64,000 nt of DNA, taken from NCBI GenBank assembly GCA_010909165.1, contig VJWM01000118.1:124001-188000 (forward strand), given 5' to 3'. Shown piece by piece: positions 32,310-43,560 of this stretch (position 1 is its first letter; every line of letters begins with the position of its first letter). The position numbers and the translations under genes are program-made. Under the pieces are notes generated by a model, which worked only from the letters and a program-made list of their open reading frames with translations, made no database searches and had not been told where the DNA came from. Origin of the DNA: Anthoceros angustus. Its lineage: Eukaryota > Streptophyta > Anthocerotopsida > Anthocerotales > Anthocerotaceae.

Positions 32310-32983
32310 CTCTCTTGCGCAGGCAGACGCTGTTCTTTCTCTGTCCCTGTTATATATATGCTGCGGATTTGTTGCGGGGCGACGAGTTCCTAATCTCACT
32401 GCCAAACGTGGATACGAGTCGAGTGCATATTTGGGGAACCAGATCTTGCGCATGTATGCATGCGGAGGTAGGCCATGGATGTGTTCTCGAGGGTGGGCAA
32501 ACCAAATGTCTTCATGTGGTTTTCCATAATCTCTGCTCATACGAAGCACAGGAACCTAAGAATGAATGGAGCAGGAGGGCCTGATTTTGGACAACCATGG
32601 TACTTTTGCTTGCCTTCTGAATGCTTGTGCAAACACCGTGTCCCTCTAAGGCGGTACACTCCTGCATGGGAAGAGGACTACTGGGCGACGTAATCTTGGG
32701 CAACTGCCTCGTTGTATGCAAAATGTGGTGAATTTGAAGATGCACGCCAGGTGTTTGACTGGATGAACACAAAGGATGTGTGGCATGGACCGCCGTGATT
32801 GCTGGGCGGTTGCTGGCAGGATGTCCTCGTTTTGGTTGCGCATGTTACTTTTGATTGGCTTCTAAACGCCTGTGCAAGCACTGATGCTTTACAGAAGGGC
32901 AGGCAGCTGCAGTCACTCATATTTGTCGAAAGATGACTGTTGGATGACGTGAGGGTGGGCAAGTGCCTGATGGACATGTATGC
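32310..32983 (+). pseudogene. Pentatricopeptide repeat (PPR) pseudogene, left part
   Basis: PPR signatures in shifting frames: YLGNQILRMYACGG, DVFSRVGKPNVFMWFSII, CANT-like repeats, YAKCGEFEDARQVFDWMNTK, LLNACASTDALQKGRQLQSL and the start of another MDMYAK. Organellar RNA-binding PPR proteins have this DYW-class spacing. At least six frameshifts break it. The Copia element at 32989 is inserted in the last YAKxGE motif, and the right part resumes at 41802. Confidence 0.85.
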
Positions 32984-32988
32984 AAAAT

Positions 32989-33258
32989 TGATGAAATATA
33001 TTAGGTATAGGGCACTATTCACTAGGGCACCTTTACTTAATGATTATTATATGCCTAGGGCACTAAGTAGTTTTCTTTAGGTGGTTATTTAGGTAGTTAG
33101 TTGTTATAACCACTTATGGTTATAACCACTTATAGTTACAACAACTTATGGTTGTAACCACCGACTCTACCTACTATTTAAACACTCTTGTATTTTCTAT
33201 TATGTAATGCAACTCTACAAGACTCTTTTGCAAGTGCGTTTGTGCGTGATTCTCATCA
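32989..33258 (+). repeat. Copia 5' LTR
   Basis: 270 bp, TG...CA ends, with an internal array of TTATGGTTATAACCACTTA-like words (two to three copies). The TATTTAAACACTC region is the probable core promoter; the 3' LTR has TATATAAACACTC. Confidence 0.93.
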
Positions 33259-33967
33259 TGGTATCGAGCTTGGCTCTAGATGCTTGAGCACCTTGCTTGC
33301 CTCTTCTTTAGGCATGAATTCTTTTGTGCATTACTAATTTTGCAGCATGGAATTTTGGCTTGGAGGCAACTTTACAATTATGCTCAACATCATATTTTTA
33401 TGATGCACAAATTGTGCATCACTTTCTTGACTCCTTCTCATGGGGCAAGGAAGTAGGAGGAGATTGAAGGCTGCATCAAGGAGAATGCATCAAATTATAA
33501 TAATTCGATAAATTTATAGATCCAATTGAAAGAGATTCTAAATTTATTAGCAATTTTATTGGTGCAATCCTTATAAAATCAGAGAATCAAGGAGAGTTGA
33601 TTGAGGTTGGCTAAGAGAGATTTACTTACTTGTTTTAGTTTATCACAAGTAGAATCTCTAGTTTTAGCACTCCAACACATTCCTAATCTACATCTGGTCT
33701 GTTGTGATTAGTAGCAGATTCTCTGACCTCTCCTTAAATCTATCAAAATAGATTCGAACTTAGACATGATGTCATTAGTAGACAATTGTCGTCTTTGGCT
33801 CATGCCTTCAATCATTTAGTGGATGCATTGAAGACTTAGATACTAAAATGTCTAAAAGTTCCTGAAATTCACATTTTTACAGATTGTTTTGATATGATTG
33901 GAGCATCGTCGTGAAATCTCCTCCAAGACGCACGCGACGTAGTCGTGGTCTTTAAACATCACCTGCC

Positions 33968-34800
33968 ATGGCTAGTCGGGAAGATGAGGGAGAGCAACTT
34001 GTGAAGAAGTCAACATCAACAAGGACCCTATTGAGACCAAATCAATGGTTGTCAATAATTATGGAGACGACTTCAAAGAAAAGGGATTCAATGGCAAGGA
34101 CTACGGCGTCTGCGAATGAGGGAGTATTGCGTAACCGTGACCTATGGGATATTGTCGGGAGCCTTAGAGCGCCCAAGATGGGGTCTTGTCACGGGATGCG
34201 AAGGATGAGAGAGCCGGATATGATTATCGATGGTCTCTCTCTCCATATGGTACGGCAAATCGTGAGGATCCTCCAAGGAAATGTGGGATCACCTCGCACA
34301 ATTATACTCCTCCAAGGATGTTATGAGTCCGATGACTACTGCTCGTAACTTCCACAACCTTAAGATGAGGGAATCGACACCATTGAACACCATATTAGTG
34401 CTTTTCGAATGGCAAGATCCCAACTTGAAGCTTCCAACTCCAAGCTCTCCGAGTTAACATGCTTTGTTGCATTATTATCCTCTCTTCCATCCTCCTATAG
34501 ATCATTTGTGACAACTCAAAATCTGTATTGAGAACAGCCGGAAAAATATGGACAAGCATGATACCTTGGACATAAGTATAAATGAGTTGATCGGAGCATT
34601 GATACGGAGGAGTCCAATCGTCAAGACTCACGAACTAGCCGGCAAGTGATGTACAGGAAGAGGCGGAGGAAGTGGTCGAGGCCGCAAACGGACCTCCTTC
34701 CACTAAGCCCGCCACTTCATCCAGCTTCTAGGAGCTTCTCCGTCTTCTTCTACACCGCAAGAGGTAATAAGAAGGCGGAATTATTTGCAATTGGTGCGTA
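33968..34800 (+). pseudogene. Copia gag
   Basis: Starts MASREDEGEQLVKKS; contains the Copia gag block NRDLWDIVGSLRAP and further on, in another frame, a region resembling the UBN2-type gag core. Frameshifts at about 34200 and after 34350 split it. No zinc knuckle is clear. Confidence 0.65.
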
Positions 34801-34904
34801 ATCCCAAATCACATGGAGAAGGATGCGAAGGAAGAAAATGGTGAGCCTAGGAAAGAGGCCTCACCGCGCACATGTTCTTGTGAAGAAACCATCCTCTTCA
34901 ACTC

Positions 34905-37552
34905 TTCGCCTTACAGATGCTGCATCCTCCCGCCTACAAATCAATTGTACCTTGATAGTGGAGCTACCTCACACATCTGTCATGACAAAGACTCCTTTGA
35001 GTCATATTCCCCAACCACAGGACACCGTGTCCTCTTGGGTGATGATCACAACCTCCCAATAGCTGGTGCGAGTTCAGTTGTCCTCAGATGTTCCACAGGT
35101 CAGACTCTTCACTTACGTCATGTCCTTCATGTACCAGCCATGTGTAAAAATCTAGTCTCCGCTAGTTTATGTCATGCACATACTATGCAAGTCACACTTT
35201 ATGCAGATAGTTGTCTTATTTCATACACCTCCAATAAGTCACATGCCATCCGCATAGGCATACTAGAAGATGGGCTATACAAACTTTCAGCTCAAGTGGG
35301 TCCCACATTCCATCAATGTCCCCAATTACACCACCCGGCCATACCATGTTGTGGCATTGTCGTCTCGGTCATCCTAATAGCCAAAAATTAGTACAAATGT
35401 CTAAGGCGGAAATCTATACCGCACACCCCTTTCTCAAATTCAACACCTTCCATGGTGTGAGACTTGTGTCATTACCAAAAGACATCAAGCCCCTTTCCGA
35501 ACATCTCTCCACAGGCGACATCTCCTCTAGAGCTTGTTCATACAGACATTTGTGGCCCTATCTCTACACCTTCCTTCGGTGGTAGCGAGATATTTTTGAC
35601 CTTCATCGTGACTACTCCCGCTTTACACTCACCTATATCCTTAATCACAAGGGTGATACTTATCATTTCTTCAAGGACTATATGGCTGGCGGAGAGATTG
35701 AGAAGAAACTCAAGACCTTACGTTGACAATGGTGGCGAGTTTACTTCTAAGCTTTGAGGACTTTTGCCGAGCTCAAGGTATAGCTCAACAACTCCTTCGC
35801 TTACAAGATGCCTGCATCCTCCCGCCTACAAATCAAGGTACCTTGATAGTGGAGCTACCTCACACATCGTCATGACAAAGACTCCTTTGAGTCATATTCC
35901 CCAACCACGGACACCGATGTCCTCTTGGGTGATGATCACAACCTCCCAATAGCTGGTGCAGTTCTTGTCCTCGATGTTCCACAGTCGACTCTTCACTTAC
36001 GCCATGTCCTTCATGTACCATGTGTAAAAATCTAGTCTCGCCGCTAGTTTATGTCATGCACATACTATGCAAGTCACACTTTATGCGATAGTTGTCTTAT
36101 TTCATACACCTCCAATAAGTCACATGCCATCTGCATAGGCATACTAGAAGATGGGCTATACAAACTTTCAGCTCAAGTGGGTCCCACATTCCATCAATGT
36201 CCCCAATTACACCACCCGGCCATACCATGTTGTGGCATTGTCGTCTCGGTCATCCTAATAGCCAAAAATTAGTACAAATGTCTAAGGCGGAAATCTATAC
36301 CGCACACCCCTTTCTCAAATTCAACACCTTCCATGGTGTGAGACTTGTGTCATTACCAAAAGACATCAAGCCCCTTCCGAACATCTCTCCACAGGCGACA
36401 TCTCCTCTAGAGCTTGTTCATACAGACATTTGTGGCCCTATCTCTACACCTTCCTTCGGTGGTAGCGAGATATTTTTGACCTTCATCGTGACTACTCCCG
36501 CTTTACACTCACCTATATCCTTAATCACAAGGGTGATACTTATCATTTCTTCAAGGACTATATGGCTGGCGGAGAGATTGAGAGAAGAAACTCAAGACCT
36601 TACGTTGACAATGGTGGCGAGTTTACTTCTAAGCTTTGAGGACTTTTGCCGAGCTCAAGGTATAGCTCAACAACTCCTTCGCTTACAAGATGCCTGCATC
36701 CTCCCGCCTACAAATCAAGGTACCTTGATAGTGGAGCTACCTCACACATCGTCATGACAAAGACTCCTTTGAGTCATATTCCCCAACCACGGACACCGAT
36801 GTCCTCTTGGGTGATGATCACAACCTCCCAATAGCTGGTGCAGTTCGTTGTCCTCGATGTTCCACAGTCGACTCTTCACTTACGCCATGTCCTTCATGTA
36901 CCATGTGTAAAAATCTAGTCTCGCCGCTAGTTTATGTCATGCACATACTATGCAAGTCACACTTTATGCGATAGTTGTCTTATTTCATACACCTCCAATA
37001 AGTCACATGCCATCTGCATAGGCATACTAGAAGATGGGCTATACAAACTTTCAGCTCAAGTGGGTCCCACATTCACATTCCATCAATGTCGCCCCCACCG
37101 CACATACCATACCATGTTGTGGCATTGTCGTCTCGGTCATCCTAATAGCCAAAAATTAGTACAAATGTCTAAGGTGAAATCTATACCGCACACCGCCTTC
37201 TCAAATTCAACACCTTCCATGGTGTGAGACTTGTGTCATTACCAAAAGACATCAAGCCCCTTTCGAACATCTCTCCACAGAGGCGACATCTCCTCTAGAG
37301 CTTGTTCATACAGACATTTGTGGCCCTATCTACACCTTCCTTCTGGTAGATATTTTTGACCTTCATCGACTACTCCCGCTTTACACTCACCTATATCCTT
37401 AATCACAAGGGTGATACTTATCATTTCTTCAAGGACTATATGGCTCGGAGAGATTGAGAAGAAACTCAAGACCTTACGTTGACAATGGTGGCGAGTTTAC
37501 TTCTAAGCTTTGAGGACTTTTGCCGAGCTCAAGGTATAGCTCAACAACTCAC
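34905..37552 (+). repeat. Threefold tandem repeat of the protease-integrase segment, unit about 880 bp
   Basis: Copies at about 34905-35794, 35795-36675 and 36676-37552. Each contains the protease motif LDSGATSHI, the pre-integrase GILEDGLYKL and LWHCRLGHPNSQKLVQMS, and the integrase start LVHTDICGP with DNGGEFTS. Each copy carries its own set of 1-6 bp losses. Only the third continues into the integrase block VYTPQQNGVAE. A normal Copia has one such segment. Confidence 0.9.
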
Positions 37553-37559
37553 CGTTGTA

Positions 37560-39945
37560 TACACTCCTCAACAAAATGGCGTAGCTGAAAATAAAAATCT
37601 GCGCCTTCAAGAGATCACGCTTGTTAACCCAAGCAAATTTACCCAAAGTATATTGGGCTGAGGCACTCCTCACAGCCACATATCTCATGAATCGATCGCC
37701 CACTGCGGTCAAGGTATGACACCTTATGAAGCCTTTCTTGGCAAGAAGCCTTCTATTGATCATCTCGCATTTTGGATCTCCGCATATGTCTTTATTCCTA
37801 AAGCATTGCGTAAGTTAGATCCGAAGCGGCCGATATACTTTTATTGGTTATACGGAAGGAATCAAGGGCTATAAATTATTTGATCCTTCCACCAAAAGCT
37901 TCTTTATGCTCGCGTCACTTTTCATGAACATTCCCTATTTTCTCCTTGATGGGAGATCTAATGCCTCCCATCCTTCATCTCGATGCGGAGCTGAATGTTC
38001 TTCTTTTGATACTAGTGACTACATTATGGACTTCCCTGTTCACCTCTCCGTGTCCCTTCCGATGGACCTATTATGCAAGAGGAGGAGGAGTTAGCCCCCG
38101 TCTTACGTCCCGACTCACCTTCATTAGATACCGAGGAACCTCAACATTTTGAGGATATTCCTGCTGATCTGGACGAACCTGAGCGTGACCCTGAGTAAAT
38201 ATTTAGTCGAGGACCCTCCTCAGGAATCAACCCTTCTTGAAGACGTAGAAGACGAGCAACCTGCACAAAGGTACAATCTCAGAACCAGACCAACCATCCC
38301 TGGTCCTGCAGGTTGGAAGGAGCCTCCTTTGGGATACCTAGCTACTTCCGAAGCCGTATATCAGGCAACTATTGACCCAGAAGAACCCACTACTCTCAAA
38401 CAAGCCTTCTCATCCCCTGAAAAGGACTTATGGAAGGCAGCAGTAGATTCTGAATATGACTCCTTGATCAAGAATTCTACATGGGAACTGGTCAAACCCC
38501 CTAAGGGGAGGAAGATAGTGACAAGCAAATGGGTATTTAAAATCAAGAGAAAAGGAGATGGTTCCATTGAAAGATATAAGGCACGTCTAGTAGCCAGAGG
38601 CTTTACACAAATTCTGGCCTAGACTACGTACCTTGGGCCACTTATGCCCCTGTAGCCAAATTTGCTAGCCTTCGAATGATATTTGCCTTATCTGCCCAGT
38701 ATGATCTTGAACTCCATATGATGGATGTAAAGACAGCATATTTACATGGGCATCTACAAGAAGAAATATACATGAAACAACCCGAGGGTTATGAGGTTAA
38801 AGGCAAAGAAGATTTGGTGTGTAAGCTTATTAAATGTATCTACGGATTGAAGCAATCCGGTAAGGAATGGAACAATAATACATATTAAGCTTATTAAACG
38901 AGGTTTTAGACAAGCAAGGCGATTCTTGCATGTATATCTTAATCTCGGAAAAGAGATAATTTACCTCTTACTCTCGTCGACGTATTGTAGCTTCCTCTTC
39001 ATCCTCTCTCCTAGCCGAGATTAAAGCTTGGTTAAGAAGTCATTTTGAAATGACTGATCTTGGAGAGTCGACTTACGACTTGGTGTTAATATTATGAGAG
39101 ATAGAAGCCGTAAGACTTTAAGCGTTTTCAAACAAAATATATTAAGGAAAGCTTAATCAAATTTGGATTAGAAGACGCTAAACCACTCCCACTCCTTTTG
39201 CTAGTGGGATCGACTCACGTTGGAAATGAGTCCTAAAGCAGATGAGACAAATTCGGATGTCAGTTCCTTATCGACATGCTGTTGGCACACTTATATATTT
39301 GAGCAACTTCACTAGGCCTGACATAGCTTTTGAAGTTAGTGCTTGTTCACAATTTTTGGAGAATCACGGTCGTGAACATTGGGCATCTCAAACGTATATT
39401 TAGGTACCTTAAGGGTACAATGAATACGAGATTAGTTTATCAACATACACCAAGTATGAACAAACCAATATTAACGGCATATCGATGCCGACTATCGTGA
39501 TCCCGACACGGCGATCGATGTCGGCTATGTACTTATGCTATGCAAAGCTCCCATATCATGGTCAAGTAAGAAACAAACGACCATTGCCCTTTCAAGCACT
39601 GAGTCAGAGTATAGAGTACTAACCTCAGTTGCCAAGGATATTGTATGGAGTAGGTTAGCCTTAAGTGAGCTCAATCACACACAAGACAACCCTACACCTC
39701 TATACAGTGATAGTCAAGGAGCCATAGCATTAGCCAGAAATCCTGTTTTCCATTCTAGGACTAAACACATAGCTGTCGAATACCATTACATTAGAGAAAT
39801 GTTGGGAAATAAAACTATTGATATTAGTTATATTCAAACTCAGGATAACGCAGCTGATTTATTCACAAAGTCCCTTGGTCGGGAATTACATATTAAACAT
39901 ATGAAGACCTTAGGTATATTAGATACCAAGTCAATACCAACCTAA
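37560..39945 (+). pseudogene. Copia integrase C-terminus, reverse transcriptase and RNase H
   Basis: Integrase end with TPQQNGVAEN. Reverse transcriptase with VTSKWVFKIKRKGDGSIERY, KARLVARGFTQ, then DVKTAYLHGHLQEEIYMKQP, GYEVKGKEDLVCKL, IYGLKQSGKEW; the YVDD region (about 38900-38960) is damaged. RNase H is open at 39535-39945: WSSKKQTTIALSSTESEYR, YSDSQGAIALARNPVFHSRT, KHIAVEYHYIRE, and the end LGILDTKSIPT. At least seven frameshifts lie between. Confidence 0.88.
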
Positions 39946-40204
39946 CCAAGAAGATCAGCAGCTATCTGGGCCGATTAAGTTAACCTTATTTCTTCAAGCC
40001 CATTTCTTAACTACATATTCCATTTCCTCTTCAATTTCTAAATGGTCTTCGTAGTATTCCCCAGCATCCTTGCTAAGTGCCCAAGCAGATCCTAAACCAT
40101 AGTGCAAGAAGGGTCAAAATAATATTTCTTTATTATAACTTTTGCTTATTGAGAACACTTACTATAGATGTGCTTAGTGTGTCCTCTGAACTCCTTACAC
40201 AGTT

Positions 40205-41090
40205 CGGAACCTAGTCACACCATGTGGATTCCGGTAATTTGGTACACATATTCAACTGGAGGGTTAGAAGCCGCATAATCTCCAGGGCACACTATGTAAG
40301 TGGTAGTGGTCAATCCACCTTCAGGCATGCAAAAGCTTGGACTTCCTTGCAATATAGCTTGGACTCGCGGCTTAATGGGGTGGATCACAAGTCTTAGGAG
40401 ACTTGCCCTTGCATAAATTTTCTTGATGAAATCATCAATTTCGTGAATCAAGGAGTGGAACATTTCAGCACGTATGAGCATATGTGGGCATGAAAGTTGG
40501 TTCCTACCTTTGCTATTAGATTCTTCATGAAGGTTATCACTATATTTTTTGTCGATGATATCTCGATTACACCAACGTGCCGCAGAGGTGTGTTGTGATG
40601 AAGATCAATTGCTGGCATTCCAGCTGCCATTCGCGATTCAACCCATGTTTTCATATACAGAAGTTCAGAAAATTTGAGGCTTCACCATCTGCTGAGGTTC
40701 CAATTCTGTCACAGCTGTTGTTGTTTCCAATGGTATAGTCATGGCGGCCATCTTCCACAGCTACGATGCCGTCGTGCCTTCTGCTTGACCTTATGATATG
40801 TGAATTTCCAGCCACTTTAGGAAACAGATGGATATCTGCCATGATTGCATCAGTGGCAATCTGCTGCTTATTCTTCCTTGTGGTGCTGCAGCAGCCATCT
40901 GACCTGGCCGCAATGCCGTTGTGGTATGAAATTGTGGTCTGGCAATGGAAGGAATCCTCCCCAACGGGACTGGTGTTGTAGGAGGTCGGAGGATCTTTTT
41001 GCAAATTCAGCAGTTCCTTCTGGATGCGTTTCCCCGCCATGGATGTCCTGTGAGCACAGCCTAAGGGCGCCCTGTTTGGAGGGGAGAACA
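40205..41090 (-). pseudogene. Antisense host-gene fragments inside the Copia element (ubiquitin E2 start and unknown)
   Basis: Read on minus, 41040-40930 gives [20 protein letters not shown] then [14 protein letters not shown], the N terminus of a UBC8/10-type ubiquitin-conjugating enzyme (family form [14 protein letters not shown]...P..ED.FHWQATI). The core with the active-site Cys does not follow. Further frames (40654-40215: ESRMAAGMPAIDLHHNTPLR, SLIHEIDDFIKKIYARASLL) are unrecognised. The minus strand is open for 227 codons from 41334. It lies between RNase H and the 3' LTR, where captured genes are often found. Confidence 0.6.
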
Positions 41091-41526
41091 CAAGCAGACA
41101 ATGGCCGCAATGGCCGCAACAGCAGGAAGGTATGAAGACGGTATCGCAATCAAGCCCCACACATGCGGCCACTATTTTGTTGACTAGAACTCTAGGCCTG
41201 GGCGCCCGGAAATGGTCGACAGGAAAAATCGGCTGGACGGCGCACCGGCGAGCGTGGCTCCGCCGTCGCCATAGCCGCGGGCGAAGCTTCTTGTGTGGCT
41301 CCGTGTCAGTGGACGACGGTGGGCGAACCGCCAAGCCCGTCCGTTAAGTTTTCTTTTCGGCATTTTCATTTTAAAAATATTTTCCTATTTTCTTATATAG
41401 GTTATTTCCTTTATGTTTTTAAATTAATTTTGCTTAAGGTCTAGTCTTGATTTTAGGCCTATTTTGGCTCATTTTGAAGCTAGAAAAATCCTCTATTTTG
41501 TCACCCCTAGTTCACGTGAGTGGGAG

Positions 41527-41796
41527 TGATGAAATATATTAGGTATAGGGCACTATTCACTAGGGCACCTTTACTTAATGATTATTATATGCCTAGGGCA
41601 CTAAGTAGTTTTCTTTAGGTGGTTATTTAGGTAGTTAGTTGTTATAACCACTTATGGTTATAACCACTTATAGTTACAACAACTTATGGTTGTAACCACC
41701 GACTCTACCTACTATATAAACACTCTTGTATTTTCTATTATGTAATGCAACTCTACAAGACTCTTTTGCAAGTGCGTTTGTGCGTGATTCTCATCA
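41527..41796 (+). repeat. Copia 3' LTR
   Basis: 270 bp, preceded by the purine-rich GTGAGTGGGAG (polypurine tract), ending CATCA and followed by the target copy AAAAT. From 41557 onward it is also the start of an 800-bp tandem duplication. Confidence 0.93.
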
Positions 41797-43150
41797 AAAA
41801 TGTGGCGAATCGAAATATGGACCAGGTTCTTAACAGCATGGCCACAAGGAATGCCTGACATCTGGGAATGCAAATGCGGTGAATGTAAAGATCTCCAGAG
41901 CCGAATCTGGGTATGCAAAATGCGGTGAATTGAAAGGCCTCCCTCGCAAAGGCTGCACAAGGCAGGAAAGAATTCCGCAGTACAGAAGCCATACAGTCCA
42001 CGTTCTTTACAGTCGGGGGTGCTCGAGATCGGCAGCTTGGTATGCCTTCTAGGCATGTAGCAAGGGACCAATACAGAGGGATGGGGAGGGGGGGGAAGAA
42101 GGGGTGCTCGCGATCGATAGCTTGGTATGCCTTCCAGGAATGTAGAGGCTTAGATTGCCATGGGTAGCTTGTCTAATTAGGTACAAAATTCTCCATCTCC
42201 ATCACTTTAATTTATTCCAAAACAATAAAAATCAATTATGATCATGATGAAAACTATAACCTTAGTCAAGGGTTAAACTAGAAAAGGTGATTCTAGAGTT
42301 AAACAAGGAAAGGTCGATAGGTTGAAACTAGAAAAGGTCAATCTAGGATTAAATTAGGAATGGTCACTAGGGCACCTTTACTTAATGATTATTATATGCC
42401 TAGGGCACTAAGTAGTTTTCTTTAGGTGGTTATTTAGGTAGTTAGTTGTTATAACCACTTATGGTTATAACCACTTATAGTTACAACAACTTATGGTTGT
42501 AACCACCGACTCTACCTACTATATAAACACTCTTGTATTTTCTATTATGTAATGCAACTCTACAAGACTCTTTTGCAAGTGCGTTTGTGCGTGATTCTCA
42601 TCAAAAATGTGGCGAATCGAAATATGGACCAGGTTCTTAACAAGATGGCCACAAGGAATGCCCGACATCCGGGAATGCAAAATGCGGTGAATGTAAAGAT
42701 CTCCGAGCGAACTGGGTATGCAAAATGCGGTGAATTGAAAGGCCTCCTCGCAAAGGTCGCACAAGGCGGGAAAGAATTCCAGCATGTGGCCCACCCACGC
42801 TCTTTACACGGGGTGCTCGAGATCGTTGGTATGCCTTCTAGGCATGTAGCAAGGGACCAACATGAGGATGGGAGGGGAAGAAGGGTGCTCGCGATCGATA
42901 GCTTGGTATGCCTTCCAGGAATGTAGAGGCTTAGATTGCCATGGGTAGCTTGTCTAATTAGGTACAAAATTCTCCATCTCCATCACTTTAATTTATTCCA
43001 AAACAATAAAAATCAATTATGATCATGATGAAAACTATAACCGGTTAGTCAAGGGTTAAACTAGAAAAGGTGATTCTAGAGTTAAACAAGGAAAGGTCAG
43101 TATAGGTTGAAACTAGAAAAGGTCAATCTAGGATTAAATTAGGAATGGTC
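41557..43150 (+). repeat. Tandem duplication of LTR plus PPR flank, unit about 0.8 kb
   Basis: Copy 1 is 41557-42363, copy 2 42364-about 43150, joined at TCACTAGGGCACC. Each holds the last 240 bp of the Copia LTR, the right part of the PPR pseudogene and a non-coding tail (AAACTAGAAAAGGT.. repeats). Copy 2 lacks short stretches at many points. The duplication formed after the Copia insertion. Confidence 0.88.
41802..42160 (+). pseudogene. PPR pseudogene, right part (repeated at about 42606-42950)
   Basis: Continues the PPR gene across the Copia insertion: reading through the duplicated AAAAT restores the YAKCGE motif. Further pieces are DQVLN.MATRN, GYAKCGELKGL. The second copy is open for 124 codons (42552-42926) but spans LTR sequence, so it is not a gene. 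Confidence 0.75.
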
Positions 43151-43394
43151 AGTCTAGGGTTAAACTAGGGAAGGTCAGTCTAAAGTTAAACTAGGAAGTA
43201 GCTAAATAAGTGAACCAATGGAGGATCAATCATCAATTTGAATGAGCAACAATTAAATATTCTCTTAATTGGGAGTGGTATTTTCCTTGTTAGGAAACTC
43301 TCAATTAGTAAACAGTGGAAGACCACTCGTTATATTTGAATAGGCTGCAATTAGATATGAGAGGGTGGCTTCCTAGTTGAGGATCCCTAACTCG

Positions 43395-43403
43395 TATATA
43401 AAG
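43395..43403 (+). promoter_or_regulatory. TATA box of the multi-RRM gene
   Basis: TATATAAAGG after CCTAGTTGAGGATCCC, paralogous to the box at 28350. The ATG lies about 165 bp downstream. Confidence 0.5.
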
Positions 43404-43560
43404 GATTGTAGGCCCTAGAAGTATAACTCACTTATTATAGTGTATGTAAGCTTCAGATAATTGATCTATAATTGATTGATTTCACGCTTTTAGTACTGCA
43501 TAGGGAAAGGAACAAAGCCTCTTAGGTTATACTACTCAAGCTTCATTACTTTTGTTGAGA

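Larger units (their letters stand above)
32989..41796 (+). mobile_element. Copia (Ty1-type) LTR retrotransposon, 8.8 kb
   Basis: Complete in outline. LTRs of 270 bp lie at 32989-33258 and 41527-41796, starting TGATG and ending CATCA and differing by one clear base (TATTTAAA versus TATATAAA). A 5-bp target duplication AAAAT flanks it (32984-32988 and 41797-41801). The primer site is at 33259 (TGGTATCGAGC, two bases short of consensus). Order: damaged pre-gag ORF (33440-33870), gag (33968-34800), protease and integrase (triplicated, 34905-37552), reverse transcriptase and RNase H (37560-39945), then antisense host-like sequence (40205-41090) and 3' LTR. The order PR-IN-RT-RH is Copia. Coding is broken by many small indels. 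Confidence 0.93.

Noticed and set aside
42552-42926. 124-codon open frame after the Copia
   Set aside because: It spans LTR sequence and PPR relic in a duplicated block, so it is a chance joining.
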